Source: Sphingomonas sp. HMP6
GTDB lineage: Bacteria > Pseudomonadota > Alphaproteobacteria > Sphingomonadales > Sphingomonadaceae
Direction: 5' to 3'
NCBI RefSeq assembly: GCF_013374095.1
Contig: NZ_AP022672.1
Coordinates: 3,303,501-3,367,500, forward strand
DNA: 64,000 bases
Below, piece after piece: positions 19,929 to 29,282 of the stretch; within the stretch, counting starts at the first letter, position 1; each line of letters begins with the position of its first letter. Position numbers and translations under genes: made by a program. The notes beneath the pieces were generated by a model that was given only the letters and a program-made list of their open reading frames with translations, searched no databases and had not been told where the DNA came from.

Positions 19929-20849
19929 TTATTGCTCGTGAAGAAAATCATGCACCGCCGCATGGAACGCTTTGGGCTGATCGAGCATAATGAAGTGCCA
20001 GCTATTGGCAATCGGCACGAGCTTCGCCGGCGACCCGGCGTAGCCACTTTCCCAGATCGTTTTCGCGCGCGGCCCGGCGCCAGTCGCATAGAGCACCGTA
20101 AAGGGTTTAGCGGTGATCTTCGCCAGCTCCGGGCGGACATCGGTGGTCATCGCCTCATACAGCGCCTGTGCCGTCGCCGCCGGGGCCGCCTTGTTGCCCC
20201 AATTGGCGACCTTGATCCGTCCCTCCGGGGTGATCGACCAGATTCCGCCTGGGTCGGTTGTTACCGTCGCGGTCTGAAGCGGAGTCGCCAGCGTCCGCGC
20301 GCGCGCTTGCTCGGCAAAGGAGCGCGCCGCCTCGACGGTCATGCCGGGGTCGAACAACAGGCTGAAAAACGGCAGCGCATCGACCACTATCACCCGCCCG
20401 GTCGAGCCCGGATAGCGTGCGCCCATCATCATCGCCAGCAACCCGCCGATCGAATGGCCGATGATCGCGGGGTCCTTGATGTTATGCTTGCGGATATAGC
20501 CATCGAGGTCGGCAGCGACGCCCTCCAGCACGCCCGGCTTGGCATTCTCGCCGACCGCATCGCCGCCAAAACCGTTGACTTGCACCAGATACACCCGGTG
20601 CATTTTGGCCAGGTCCGGCGCGATCCCGTCCCATACTGCGCGGGGGGAGGCGAGGCCCGGGATCAGGATGACCGGGCTGCCCGTTTCGCCCATCGTCGTG
20701 ACCGAGATATGCGGCATCCGCTCCACGGCGGGGGCGGTCGTAGCAGCACCCTCCGTCGCATTCGGGGCGGCGTGCAGCGCGTGGCCGTGGAGCAGCAGTA
20801 GCGGGAAACCGACCGCGGCGATCAAGCGCGCTTTGGTAGCAGGGGTCAT
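19929..20849 (-). CDS. Secreted alpha/beta hydrolase
   Basis: 306 residues with a signal peptide ending near ALHAAP. It has the oxyanion segment PVILIPGLASPRAVWDGI, the nucleophile elbow IIGHSIGGLLAMMM with Ser at about 135, and the C-terminal His in IANSWHFIMLDQP. It is a periplasmic or secreted esterase or lipase-like enzyme of unknown substrate. The start overlaps the end of the XRE regulator gene (ATGA), so it is the third gene of an operon with that regulator and a small membrane protein. Confidence 0.85.
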   Translation of the reverse strand: MTPATKARLIAAVGFPLLLLHGHALHAAPNATEGAATTAPAVERMPHISVTTMGETGSPVILIPGLASPRAVWDGIAPDLAKMHRVYLVQVNGFGGDAVGENAKPGVLEGVAADLDGYIRKHNIKDPAIIGHSIGGLLAMMMGARYPGSTGRVIVVDALPFFSLLFDPGMTVEAARSFAEQARARTLATPLQTATVTTDPGGIWSITPEGRIKVANWGNKAAPAATAQALYEAMTTDVRPELAKITAKPFTVLYATGAGPRAKTIWESGYAGSPAKLVPIANSWHFIMLDQPKAFHAAVHDFLHEQ

Positions 20850-21055
20850 GCTTCAATCTCCTTCGACGGGCTGACGAAAATTTCTTCGATCGCGAGACCG
20901 AACAATTCGGCGATGCGGAAGGCGAGCGGGAGCGAGGGATCATAGCGCCCTGTTTCGATCGCGTTGACGCTCTGGCGCGACACCTCGAGCCGGTCGGCCA
21001 GATCGCCCTGGCTCCACCCTCGTTCTGCGCGCAAGACGCGGAGACGGTTGGTCAT
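20846..21055 (-). CDS. XRE-family transcriptional regulator
   Basis: A 69-residue protein that is essentially one Cro/C1-type helix-turn-helix: RLRVLRAERGWSQGDLADRLEVSRQSVNAIETGRYDPSLPLAFRIAELF. This is the short type that commonly pairs with a small membrane protein. The start ATG at 21055 overlaps the stop of the membrane protein gene, and its own stop overlaps the hydrolase start. An inverted repeat around the operon's promoter and first start codon is a likely binding site. Confidence 0.93.
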   Translation of the reverse strand: MTNRLRVLRAERGWSQGDLADRLEVSRQSVNAIETGRYDPSLPLAFRIAELFGLAIEEIFVSPSKEIEA

Positions 21056-21471
21056 GCTGCTGCGCCGGAACTCATGCGATCGCGCACATTCAGTCCGCAC
21101 TGCACCAGCCCGAACGCCCCGCACCACAAAGGAAAGGCGAGGAAAGCTGGCGGCTCCTCGGCCACGCCACCATTGGCAAGAAAACCCCACACGGTCAGCA
21201 CCGCGAGCAGCACGGCCAGCCCGCCCAACATCGCCGTGACCAAGCGCTGACGCAGGAACTCGTCGCGCTCCTCCAGCAGATACAGACCCATCACTCCGAT
21301 GACCGCGAGCAAAGGGAGCGAAGGCGCGACCGCGAGCGCCGCAAGTGTGACGCCGCTCGGATGCCAGAAGCGAATTACGTATGTCGAGGCGAACAGGAGA
21401 ACGACATAACCGACCATCGCCGGGAAAAACCGCGCGAGATACCGCCGTTGCGCCATATTATGCTTTGACAT
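21052..21471 (-). CDS. Small membrane protein, first gene of the XRE operon
   Basis: 139 residues with four predicted membrane helices (AMVGYVVLLFASTYVI, LAALAVAPSLPLLAVIGVMGLYLL, LVTAMLGGLAVLLAVLTVWGFL, FLAFPLWCGAFGLVQCGL) and a charged cytoplasmic loop, EERDEFLRQRL. The sequence is typical of the uncharacterised membrane partner found next to short XRE regulators; a sensor or signal-relay role is inferred from that pairing. The start codon lies inside the inverted repeat described below. Confidence 0.85.
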   Translation of the reverse strand: MSKHNMAQRRYLARFFPAMVGYVVLLFASTYVIRFWHPSGVTLAALAVAPSLPLLAVIGVMGLYLLEERDEFLRQRLVTAMLGGLAVLLAVLTVWGFLANGGVAEEPPAFLAFPLWCGAFGLVQCGLNVRDRMSSGAAA

Positions 21472-21531
21472 GTAAAGCTCCCTTTCGAATCAGTGAAGGA
21501 AGCTTTACAGTCAAGGTCGCTTGTCTGTCAA
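21465..21531 (-). promoter_or_regulatory. Promoter and inverted-repeat operator of the XRE operon
   Basis: On the minus strand, -35 TTGACA (21531-21526), a 16-base spacer and -10 TGTAAA (21509-21504). Inverted half-sites TTGACATGTAAAGCT (21465-21479) and AGCTTTACAGTCAA (21501-21514) overlap the -10 and the ATG of the first gene, a good position for autorepression by the XRE protein. Confidence 0.7.
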
Positions 21532-23147
21532 GGGTGCTGTACAGCTCGCGCCACCGCCTCCGCCACCTTGATCCCATCGACCGCCGCCGACAAAATTCCG
21601 CCAGCATAACCCGCGCCCTCGCCCGCCGGGTACAGTCCCACCGTGTTGAGGCTCTGGAAATCGTCGCCGCGGGTGATGCGGATAGGGGCGGAGGTACGCG
21701 TCTCGACACCGGTCAGCACCGCATCGGGATGGTCGTAGCCGGGGATTTCGCGGCCGAACTGAACCAGCGCCTCGCGCATCGCCGTCACCGCGAACTCGGG
21801 CAGGCACAGAGCTAGGTCGGTCATCGTCACGCCAGGTTTGTAAGACGGCGTCACGCTGCCAAGTTTCGTCGACGGGCGTCCGGCCAGGAAATCGCCGAGC
21901 AATTGCGCCGGCGCGTTATAGTTCGATCCGCCCGCCACGAACGCGCGTTCCTCGATCTCGCGTTGCAGCGCGATCCCGGCTAGCGGCCCGTCGGGATAAT
22001 CGCGGGCCGGATCGATCCCGACGACCATACCGGAATTGGCGTTGCGCTCGTTGCGCGAATATTGACTCATTCCGTTGGTCGCGACACGCCCAATTTCGGA
22101 GGTCGCCGCCACCACCGTACCGCCGGGGCACATGCAGAAGCTGTACGCCGTCCGCCCGTTCTTGGCGTGGTGCGAGATGTGATATTCCGCCGCACCAAGG
22201 ATCGGATTACCCGCGTTCGCGCCAAAGCGCGCGCGGTCGATCCAGGATTGCGGATGCTCGATCCGCACGCCGATCGAGAAGGGCTTGGCCTCGACGAAAA
22301 CGCCGCCGTCATGGAGCATCTGAAACGTGTCGCGCGCGCTGTGCCCGACCGCGAGCACGACCTGCTCGGCCTCCAGATAGCCGCCGCCATGCAAATGCAG
22401 CCCGCGCATCCGCCGCACGCCCGCCGCATCGGTCGCCACGTCCACGCCATCGACGCGCGTCTCGAAGCGATATTCACCACCGAGCGCCTCGATCGTCGCG
22501 CGCATCGATTCGACCATCGTCACCAGGCGGAAGGTGCCGATATGCGGATGCGCCTCAGTCAATATCTCGGGCGGTGCGCCCGCTTTGACGAACTCGATCA
22601 TCACCTTGCGGTCGAGGTGGCGCGGGTCCTTGATCCGGCTGTAGAGCTTGCCGTCTGAGAATGTCCCCGCGCCGCCCTCGCCGAACTGCACGTTGCTTTC
22701 GGGGTTGAGCACGCCGCGCCGCCACAGGCCCCACGTGTCCTTGGTCCGTTCGCGCACCACCTTGCCGCGATCGACGATGATCGGCTTCAACCCCATCTGC
22801 GCCAGGATCAGCCCGGCAAACAACCCGCACGGCCCCGCGCCGATCACCACCGGGCGGGGGCCGCGATAGTCGGTCAGCTTGGCGACGAATTTGTACGACG
22901 TATCGGGCGTGCGCTGGACGCCCCGGTCCTTCTTCATCCGCGCAAGCACCGGGGCTTCGTCGCGCAGCGTCACGTCGACCGCATAGACGAGCTGGATGTC
23001 GGCCTTGTCGCGCGCGTCATGCGCGCGGCGGGCGATGGCGAAGCGCACCATGTCGCGCGGCGTGATGCGCAGCCGCTTACGGATCGCGGCGGGCAATTCC
23101 TCATCCGCATGGTGCAGCGGCAGGCGGAGTTCGGTGATGCGGAGCAT
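21528..23147 (-). CDS. FAD-dependent oxidoreductase (COG2509 type)
   Basis: A 539-residue flavoprotein. A roughly 95-residue N-terminal domain (LPLHHADEELPAAIRKRLRI) precedes the Rossmann FAD motif VIGAGPCGLFAGLILAQMG. Hallmarks of this group include GEGGAGTFSDGKLYSRIK, a second nucleotide segment AEQVVLAVGHSARDTF, CPGGTVVAA and the C-terminal GLYPAGEGAGYAGGI. The family is widespread and its substrate is undefined. The gene ends inside the promoter of the following XRE operon, so some read-through is possible. Confidence 0.88.
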   Translation of the reverse strand: MLRITELRLPLHHADEELPAAIRKRLRITPRDMVRFAIARRAHDARDKADIQLVYAVDVTLRDEAPVLARMKKDRGVQRTPDTSYKFVAKLTDYRGPRPVVIGAGPCGLFAGLILAQMGLKPIIVDRGKVVRERTKDTWGLWRRGVLNPESNVQFGEGGAGTFSDGKLYSRIKDPRHLDRKVMIEFVKAGAPPEILTEAHPHIGTFRLVTMVESMRATIEALGGEYRFETRVDGVDVATDAAGVRRMRGLHLHGGGYLEAEQVVLAVGHSARDTFQMLHDGGVFVEAKPFSIGVRIEHPQSWIDRARFGANAGNPILGAAEYHISHHAKNGRTAYSFCMCPGGTVVAATSEIGRVATNGMSQYSRNERNANSGMVVGIDPARDYPDGPLAGIALQREIEERAFVAGGSNYNAPAQLLGDFLAGRPSTKLGSVTPSYKPGVTMTDLALCLPEFAVTAMREALVQFGREIPGYDHPDAVLTGVETRTSAPIRITRGDDFQSLNTVGLYPAGEGAGYAGGILSAAVDGIKVAEAVARAVQHP

Positions 23148-23184
23148 GGGCGCGCTTTAGCGGGGTGAGGCGCGGTAAACAAAT

Positions 23185-23241
23185 CCTCCCCGGAACGGGG
23201 AGGCGGACCGCTCGGCTTCTTCAGCCGAGTGGTGGAGGGGG
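23185..23241. repeat. REP-like element (CCTCCCC family)
   Basis: Hairpin CCTCCCC-GGAA-CGGGGAGG (23185-23203), then CTCGGCTTCTTCAGCCGAG (23211-23229) and TGGTGGAGGGGGC. It is an intergenic element of a type common in sphingomonads and lies upstream of the oxidoreductase gene. Confidence 0.8.
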
Positions 23242-23285
23242 CGTGCGGCAAGTGTTCCGTTGGGGCATCGCTATCCTACACCCAT

Positions 23286-23363
23286 CGCGCCGCGGCAAAG
23301 CCGCGCCGTCCGGACGCACCTTAGGCTCGGCGCAGCGTCGCTGCGCCGAGCCTAAGGTGCGTC
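23286..23363. repeat. 17-mer plus 51-bp near-perfect palindrome, candidate terminator
   Basis: Arms of 25 bases at 23313-23337 and 23339-23363 pair perfectly around a single base. The right arm runs into the stop codon of the DUF6356 gene, so it could end that transcript, although no T-run follows. The preceding 17-mer (23286-23302) is shared exactly with 12797-12813. Confidence 0.9.
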
Positions 23364-23616
23364 AGATCACATATTCCACCGTCCGCCGCTGCGTTTCGTC
23401 CGCCATCACGGCGGCGCGCTTATCGACGATCTGCTTGTTCAGCCGCATCACGGTGCTGCTCCCGGTGGTCTTGAACGCAAAGGGCAGGACGCCGTGGACC
23501 ACGCCCGCCAACCCTGCGCCGATCATCGTGATCCCGAAGCGCGTCGCGACGCCGAAATGCTCGGCATAGCTCTCGCCGACCGAGGCGGGGTGATCAAGAA
23601 ACAGGCGGCGGAACAT
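23362..23616 (-). CDS. DUF6356 family small protein
   Basis: 84 residues. It starts MFRRLFLDHPASVGESYAEH and continues with a hydrophobic middle (GITMIGAGLAGVVHGVLPFAF) and a charged C-terminus (MRLNKQIVDKRAA). This is the layout of the small sphingomonad/alphaproteobacterial DUF6356 proteins, probably a single-pass or peripheral membrane protein of unknown role. The chosen start has GGGAG about 7 bases upstream; a longer frame would extend into the neighbour. It follows the Mur ligase gene by about 20 bases on the same strand and may be co-transcribed with it. Confidence 0.8.
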   Translation of the reverse strand: MFRRLFLDHPASVGESYAEHFGVATRFGITMIGAGLAGVVHGVLPFAFKTTGSSTVMRLNKQIVDKRAAVMADETQRRTVEYVI

Positions 23617-23635
23617 TGAGCGGCTCCCTCTTACG

Positions 23636-25027
23636 TTACGTACTTTTAGCTGCGATTTGTGGCAGCATATCGGCGGCGAGCTGGCTGAGCGTATCGTCGC
23701 GCGCACCCATCACCACGATCCGGTCGCCGGGCCGCGCTTGCGCAACGATCCACGCGGCGGCGTCAGCCCGGTCGGCGATATGCCGCGCATTTGTGCCAAT
23801 CTCGGCAACGATGTCGGCGCTGGTCACCTCGCGCGCGACCGTGCCGCCTTGATAGACCGGGTCCGGCAGTGCCAGCAGGTCGTCCGGCCCGAGCGACTCC
23901 CGGAACATTGCGGTGAGTTCGTGCCGCATCACCTTGAGCGGTCCATAGCCATGCGGCTGAAACAGCACGAGCAACCGCCCGGGGAAAGCGTGCAACGTGG
24001 CGAGCGTCGCCGAAATCTTGTCGGGGTTGTGCCCGAAATCATCGATCACGCTTACGCCATACGCTCCGCCGACCAGTTCGAAGCGTCGCTTGAGCCCGCT
24101 AAAACCCTCAATCGCGCCGACTGCATCGCCAAGCGGCACCCCCGCCGCGCGCACCGCGCCGAGCGCCGCCAGCGCGTTGGAGACATTGTGCGTGCCCGGT
24201 ACCGAGAGCCGTACCGGGTGCGTCCCCCCGTCCGCCATCAAATCGAAGGCAATCGCGAACGGCTCGGGGCGCAGATTGCGGGCGCTCAGGTCGGCGTCGT
24301 GTTCGACCGCAAAGGTCACTCTCTCGCCCTGCAGCGTCGCCGCCAGCGCGGCCGTTTCCGCATCGCCGATGTTAAGCACCGTCGTCTCGGCCTTGCCCGC
24401 GAAATCACCGAACAGCGCGCGCAATTCCTCGAGCGATTTGTGATCGAGGCTGACGTTGTTGAGCACCGCGATTTTCGGCTGGTACAAGGCGATCGACCCG
24501 TCGCTTTCATCCACCTCGCTGACGAACGCGTCTCCGCCGCCGACCAGCGCGCTGGCAAACGGTGCAGAGGGACTTGCGAAATTCTTCATCACCGCGCCGT
24601 TCATCACGGTCGGGTCGCGCCCGCAGACGTGCAGGATCCAGCCGATCATGCCCGTCACGGTCGATTTGCCGCTGGTACCCGCAACGCCGATCGGCAGCGT
24701 GCTTTGGTTGAACAGGCTCGCCAGCAATTCCGCCCGGCTCATCCGCTGTGCCCCGACCCGCCCCGCCGCCACGATATCTGCGACGCTCGCCTCAACCGCG
24801 GCCGAGGCGACGACGATTTGCTCCGCCGATGTCACGCCAGATCCGTCCTGCGGGAACAGCGTCACGCTCTTGGCGGCGAGATCGGCGAACTTGGCGGGCA
24901 GCGCGCCGCGGTCGAGCGTCCGGTCCGATCCGGCAACGCGCGCACCACGACCGGCCAGAATCATCGCCAGCGGCATCATGCCGCTGCCGCCGATCCCGAC
25001 AAAAAAGTAGGATTTGCCGTCGCTCAT
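23636..25027 (-). CDS. mpl: Mur ligase family protein, probable murein peptide ligase
   Basis: 463 residues: the N-terminal UDP-binding fold with [13 protein letters not shown], the ATP-binding [19 protein letters not shown] near residue 110, central-domain [24 protein letters not shown], and the C-terminal domain [16 protein letters not shown] with [10 protein letters not shown]. This is the MurC/Mpl branch. I favour Mpl, which reattaches recycled L-Ala-gamma-D-Glu-mDAP tripeptide to UDP-MurNAc, because an LD-carboxypeptidase gene that would produce this tripeptide lies divergently 45 bases away. It could also be a MurC-like enzyme; a canonical MurC would normally sit in the dcw cluster. Confidence 0.8.
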   Translation of the reverse strand: MSDGKSYFFVGIGGSGMMPLAMILAGRGARVAGSDRTLDRGALPAKFADLAAKSVTLFPQDGSGVTSAEQIVVASAAVEASVADIVAAGRVGAQRMSRAELLASLFNQSTLPIGVAGTSGKSTVTGMIGWILHVCGRDPTVMNGAVMKNFASPSAPFASALVGGGDAFVSEVDESDGSIALYQPKIAVLNNVSLDHKSLEELRALFGDFAGKAETTVLNIGDAETAALAATLQGERVTFAVEHDADLSARNLRPEPFAIAFDLMADGGTHPVRLSVPGTHNVSNALAALGAVRAAGVPLGDAVGAIEGFSGLKRRFELVGGAYGVSVIDDFGHNPDKISATLATLHAFPGRLLVLFQPHGYGPLKVMRHELTAMFRESLGPDDLLALPDPVYQGGTVAREVTSADIVAEIGTNARHIADRADAAAWIVAQARPGDRIVVMGARDDTLSQLAADMLPQIAAKST

Positions 25028-25072
25028 CTCCCCGCGCTATCGCTCTGCGGGCGCAAGTGCAACGGAGCAGGC

Positions 25073-25900
25073 ATGAAGATTGGCGTAGTGGCACCCGCAC
25101 GCGGCATCGACGAAGCGCTGGCGGCGCGCGCGCTTGGGCTGACCGCCGTGGCGATGCCGACGGTCGATCTTGTCTTCCACCCGCAATGCTTCCTGTCCGA
25201 AGGGCATTTCGCCGGCCCCGATGCGGCGCGTGCCGCGGCCTTCCTCGAAATGGCGAACGATCCGACCATCGACGCAATCTGGTTTGCGCGCGGCGGCTAT
25301 GGCTCGAACCGCATCCTCCACACCGTCCTCCCGCAATTGGGCGCGGCGGCGCGGCGGAAAACCTATCTCGGTTATTCCGACATGGGGTTCCTGCTCGGCG
25401 CGCTCTATGCTGCGAAGATCGGGCGGCCGGTCCACGGCCCGATGGTAGGGGATGTCACGCGCCGCGACGGCGGCGTTGCCTTTGCGCGCAGCCTTCGCTG
25501 GCTGGTGAACAAGGACCGCGGGGTGCTCGAACCCGGCCTCGACGCCGCGTTCAAGGGCCGCCCCGCCGCCGCTTTCAACCTCGCGATCCTCACCGCACTG
25601 ACCGGCACGCCGTGGCTGCCCGATCTGACCGATCACGTGCTGCTGATCGAGGATGTGTCCGAACCGCTCTACCGGATCGATCGGATGCTCTTCACGATGG
25701 CGCACGCGACGCAACTGAAGGGACTGGCGGGCGTGCGGCTGGGGCAGGTGAGCGATGTCCAGCCCAACGATCCGCCCTGGGGCGAGACGCTCGAGACGAT
25801 GATCACGCGCTGGTGCGGCGAAATGGGCGTGCCCTATCTCGGCCGCGCGGCGGTCGAACACGGGGCGAACAATCACGTGGTGCCGTTCGGGTTGGCGTAA
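25073..25900 (+). CDS. ldcA: LD-carboxypeptidase (peptidase S66)
   Basis: 275 residues. The S66 nucleophile Ser is in YLGYSDMGFLLGALYA, after the WFARGGYGSNRIL segment that forms the oxyanion region. The Glu of LLIEDVSEPLYRIDRML and the His near the C-terminus (VEHGANNHVVPFG) complete the expected Ser-Glu-His triad. Such enzymes remove the terminal D-Ala from recycled muropeptide tetrapeptides in the cytoplasm. No signal peptide is present. It is divergent from the Mur ligase gene and shares with it a 45-base promoter region. Confidence 0.88.
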   Translation: MKIGVVAPARGIDEALAARALGLTAVAMPTVDLVFHPQCFLSEGHFAGPDAARAAAFLEMANDPTIDAIWFARGGYGSNRILHTVLPQLGAAARRKTYLGYSDMGFLLGALYAAKIGRPVHGPMVGDVTRRDGGVAFARSLRWLVNKDRGVLEPGLDAAFKGRPAAAFNLAILTALTGTPWLPDLTDHVLLIEDVSEPLYRIDRMLFTMAHATQLKGLAGVRLGQVSDVQPNDPPWGETLETMITRWCGEMGVPYLGRAAVEHGANNHVVPFGLA

Positions 25901-25913
25901 GCACGCCCCCGGC

Positions 25914-25997
25914 GTTTGTGCTGAGCGTGTCAAAGCACCGCTCCGTTCCCGCGCCACGACAACAGCCCTTGGACAGGCGCAGCGCGAACGGCGGGGG
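25914..25997. repeat. Degenerate inverted REP pair (GTCGAAG family)
   Basis: TGTGCTGAGCGTGTCAAAGC and, inverted, GCCCTTGGACAGGCGCAGCG ... GAACGG are diverged copies of the element seen intact at 58918, 60209 and 54738. They fill most of the gap after the LD-carboxypeptidase gene. Confidence 0.7.
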
Positions 25998-25998
25998 A

Positions 25999-26427
25999 CT
26001 AAGCCGCGCGCAGAAAGGCCGCTCGATCGTCGTCGTCATTGGCGGACGATCGTTCCTTGCGCGCCGCTCTCGTCCGTCGTGCCCGCCCGGCGCGACGCGG
26101 CAGCCGGCGCGTCATGCTGTTGCGCAGCGCCGGCCCTGCGCGCGTGGCGGTCGTAACCACCGCCGCCGTCACCACGATATCGAGATAGATCGAGATATCC
26201 CACAGCACCACCAGCGCCATGTCGAGCGGCCCGGCCATCGCCAGCACTTCCCCGCCAACGACGATAACGATCGACATCAGCGCGAAGAAGATGAGATGTC
26301 GCCGCTCCAACGTCGCCAGCCGTGCGCAAGTCGCATCGACCATTATGCGCTGGATCCAGTGTGCGGCAGAAGTTTCGGGAAAGCACCGCAGCGTCACGGT
26401 GATCAGCAGCAAAAGACCGGCAAGCAT
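25999..26427 (-). CDS. Small membrane protein
   Basis: 142 residues. Hydrophobic segments are MLAGLLLLITVTL at the N-terminus, HLIFFALMSIVIVVGGEVLAMA, and MALVVLWDISIYLDIVVTAAVV, followed by a strongly basic C-terminal tail (RRLPRRAGRARRTRAARKER) that probably faces the cytoplasm. I chose the ATG at 26427; an earlier in-frame ATG exists but would begin in a polar stretch. The pattern recalls small conserved sphingomonad membrane proteins with no assigned function. Confidence 0.65.
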   Translation of the reverse strand: MLAGLLLLITVTLRCFPETSAAHWIQRIMVDATCARLATLERRHLIFFALMSIVIVVGGEVLAMAGPLDMALVVLWDISIYLDIVVTAAVVTTATRAGPALRNSMTRRLPRRAGRARRTRAARKERSSANDDDDRAAFLRAA

Positions 26428-26561
26428 CGTATCCCCCACACCCCAGGCGACCAAGATAGGACGTCATGCAGCGCCGTACAGGCCTCGCGGCAAGGCGATA
26501 ACGCGACCTTAACGCTGTCCGTGGCACGCGTTGCCGGATTGGCCCTGAAGGAAGCGCGCCG

Positions 26562-27188
26562 GTGAAGACCGTTCTGAGCATTGCCGCATTGCTATGTTTT
26601 GGCGCCCTGCAGGGGTGCTCCGCCCCCGCGCCTGCTAATGTCTATGCCGCGACGCCCGAAACGATCTTCGCGATTCTCGACCAAATGGACATTCCCGCTG
26701 GCCCGCAAGGTCCGATGGGGACGCTCGACATCACCAAGGCGGCGGTCGAGCCGAAAACGATCAGTTGGACCGGGTCGGGCGCGCACGCCGTAATCAAATG
26801 CACGGCGGCGCTCGTCCCGCTCGACCCGGCGCGCACGCAAATCGACGTCGTGTGCGGCGGTGGTGGCCCAAGCGCGGGTGGCACGGCCGGGACGGTAAGC
26901 GATCTCGCCCGTTTTGCGATGATCGAACAGGTCGATTCGACGTTGCGCGGGCGGCCGTTCAACTGGGAAACCGTGCAACTGCGCGCCGGCGCGAGCCTGA
27001 TGGAGACTTTGCCGCAGATGCAATCCGAAGCGCTCGCGACGAATCGCGAAATGCAGGCGGCGCAGGCTCAAACGCAGGCTCCTGCCCCCGCCCCCGGTGA
27101 GCCCTCGGTCGACCCGACTGCCGGACAAGCGGAGCAACCCGTCGCGCCCGATCGAGGCAGCGTCAGTCCGGTGCCGTTCGCCGAGTAA
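26562..27188 (+). CDS. Hypothetical lipoprotein
   Basis: 208 residues from a GTG start (the N-terminus MKTVLSIAALLCFGALQGC is a standard lipoprotein signal with lipobox LQGC). The mature part has one small folded domain (about 25-140) with two cysteines (VIKCTAALVPLD and IDVVCGGGG) that could form a disulfide, and a disordered Pro/Ala/Gln-rich tail. No family is recognised. It precedes thrS on the same strand but has no evident connection with it. Confidence 0.75.
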   Translation: MKTVLSIAALLCFGALQGCSAPAPANVYAATPETIFAILDQMDIPAGPQGPMGTLDITKAAVEPKTISWTGSGAHAVIKCTAALVPLDPARTQIDVVCGGGGPSAGGTAGTVSDLARFAMIEQVDSTLRGRPFNWETVQLRAGASLMETLPQMQSEALATNREMQAAQAQTQAPAPAPGEPSVDPTAGQAEQPVAPDRGSVSPVPFAE

Positions 27189-27265
27189 TCCGCGCGGCGC
27201 TTGCAACCACGTCGGGGCTCGGCGTAAGCGGGCGGCTCCGATAAGCGTTCGAAAGCCCGATCCCA

Positions 27266-29272
27266 ATGTCTGCCCTGTTCCGCATCTCGCTGCCCGACGG
27301 TTCCGTCCGTGAGGTAGCCCCGGGGACTACCCCCGCGGATGTGGCTGCAAGCATCGGGCCGGGCTTGGCCAAGGCGGCGATCGCCGCGCGCGTCGATGGC
27401 GAACTGCGCGACATCATGCGCCCGTTCGAGGGTGATGCTGCGCTCGCGTTGGTGACCGCGAGGGACGAGGCCGACGCGCTCGAGCTCGCCCGCCACGATT
27501 TCGCGCATGTCCTGGCGGAAGCGGTTCAGCACCTGTTCCCAGGTACGCAGATCACCTTCGGCCCTTCTACCGACGACGGTTTCTATTACGATTTCGCGCC
27601 GAAAGATCGCCCCTTCACTGATGAGGATCTCCCCGCGATCGAGGCCGAGATGCGCCGCGTCATCGCGCGGGACGAGCCGTTGATCCGCGAAGTGTGGAGC
27701 CGCGCGGATCTGATCGACCGCTGGACCAAGCAGGGCGAGAGCTTCAAGGCCGAATGGGCCGCCGAACTCCCCGAAGGCGAGGAACTGACGGTCTATAAGG
27801 CCGGTAATGGTGCCGACGCCTGGCTCGATATGTGCCGCGGTCCGCACCTCGCCTCGACCGGAAAGCTCGCGCCCGATGCGTTCAAACTCACGCGGGTTTC
27901 GGGCGCCTATTGGCGCGGCGACCAGAAGAACGCGATGCTCAGCCGCATCTACGGCACCGGCTGGTTGAGCAAGAAGCAGCTCGACGCGCATCTGACGATG
28001 CTCGAGGAAGCCGCCAAGCGCGACCACCGCAAGATCGGGCAGGAAATGGACTTGTTCCACCTCCAGTCCGAGGCGCAAGGGTCGGTTTTCTGGCACCCCA
28101 AGGGCTTCATCCTGTGGCGGCAGCTTGAGGCCTATATGCGCCGCCGGCTCGACGCGGCGGGCTATGCCGAGGTCAAGACGCCGCAATTGATGGACGCGCG
28201 CCAATGGGAGCAATCCGGCCATTGGGGCAAGTATCGCGAGAACATGTTCGTCGTTCCCGACGAGATCCCGAGCACCGAGGATGACGCCGCGATCTTCAGC
28301 GGCACCGCCGACCTGATGGCATTGAAGCCGATGAACTGCCCGGCGCACGTCCTCATTTTCCGCCAAGGGATCAAGAGCTACCGCGACTTGCCGATCCGCA
28401 TGGCCGAATTCGGCTGCTGCCACCGCAACGAGCCGCATGGCGCACTCCACGGCATCATGCGCGTCCGGCAATTCACGCAGGACGACGCACACATCTTCGT
28501 GCGCGAGGATCAGTTGGTCGCCGAGGTCCAGCAGTTCTGCGAACTCCTCGACAGCGTGTACCGCGACCTCGGGTTCGAGGATTATGCGGTCAAGCTGGCG
28601 CTGCGTCCCGATGCACGTTTCGGCACCGACGAGATGTGGGACAAGGCCGAGCACGAATTGCGCGAGGCCGTACTGACCTCGGGGCTCAGCGACTCGATCA
28701 AGGCCAAGTTCGAGGAACTGCCGGGCGAGGGTGCCTTCTACGCGCCGAAACTCGAATTCCACCTCACCGATGCGATCGGTCGGACATGGCAAGTCGGCAC
28801 GATCCAGTCCGACCGCGTCCTGCCAGAACGACTCGATGCGAGCTATGTCGGCGCGGATGGCGAGCGGCATCGTCCGGTGATGCTCCACCGCGCGATTCTC
28901 GGCACGTTCGAACGCTTTCTCGGTATCCTGATCGAACATCATGCCGGGCGTTTCCCGCTGTGGCTGGCGCCGGTGCAGGCGGTGGTCGCGACGATCGTGT
29001 CCGATGCCGATGATTACGCCATCGAGGTCGTGGAAAAGCTCAAGGCGGCCGGGCTGCGCGTCGAAACCGACCTGCGCAACGAGAAGATCAATTATAAGGT
29101 GCGCGAACACAGCCTCGCCAAGGTCCCAAACCTGCTTGTCGTCGGCAAGCGCGAGGCCGAGGAAGGCAAGGTCGCGCTCCGGCAGTTGGGCAGCGATCGC
29201 CAGCAATTCCTCACCTTGGACGATGCGATCGCGATGCTCGTGCGGGATGCGACGCCGCCGGATTTGTGCTAA
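27266..29272 (+). CDS. thrS: Threonine--tRNA ligase
   Basis: A 668-residue class II aminoacyl-tRNA synthetase. A TGS domain (residues 1-65) is followed by the editing domain with [16 protein letters not shown] and the [19 protein letters not shown] segment. The catalytic core has motif 2 ([25 protein letters not shown]) with the zinc ligands in MNCPAHV and EPHG, and motif 3 at [19 protein letters not shown]. The C-terminal anticodon-binding domain starts near FPLWLAPVQ. Length and order are canonical. The infC gene lies downstream with one Uma2 gene between, a variation on the usual thrS-infC neighbourhood. Confidence 0.98.
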   Translation: MSALFRISLPDGSVREVAPGTTPADVAASIGPGLAKAAIAARVDGELRDIMRPFEGDAALALVTARDEADALELARHDFAHVLAEAVQHLFPGTQITFGPSTDDGFYYDFAPKDRPFTDEDLPAIEAEMRRVIARDEPLIREVWSRADLIDRWTKQGESFKAEWAAELPEGEELTVYKAGNGADAWLDMCRGPHLASTGKLAPDAFKLTRVSGAYWRGDQKNAMLSRIYGTGWLSKKQLDAHLTMLEEAAKRDHRKIGQEMDLFHLQSEAQGSVFWHPKGFILWRQLEAYMRRRLDAAGYAEVKTPQLMDARQWEQSGHWGKYRENMFVVPDEIPSTEDDAAIFSGTADLMALKPMNCPAHVLIFRQGIKSYRDLPIRMAEFGCCHRNEPHGALHGIMRVRQFTQDDAHIFVREDQLVAEVQQFCELLDSVYRDLGFEDYAVKLALRPDARFGTDEMWDKAEHELREAVLTSGLSDSIKAKFEELPGEGAFYAPKLEFHLTDAIGRTWQVGTIQSDRVLPERLDASYVGADGERHRPVMLHRAILGTFERFLGILIEHHAGRFPLWLAPVQAVVATIVSDADDYAIEVVEKLKAAGLRVETDLRNEKINYKVREHSLAKVPNLLVVGKREAEEGKVALRQLGSDRQQFLTLDDAIAMLVRDATPPDLC

Positions 29273-29282
29273 CCCGCCCGTC

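Noticed and set aside
23657..25072. Long upstream extension of the LD-carboxypeptidase frame, antisense to the Mur ligase
   Set aside because: The S66 domain begins exactly at MKIGVVAPARG (25073); the extension is antisense shadow.
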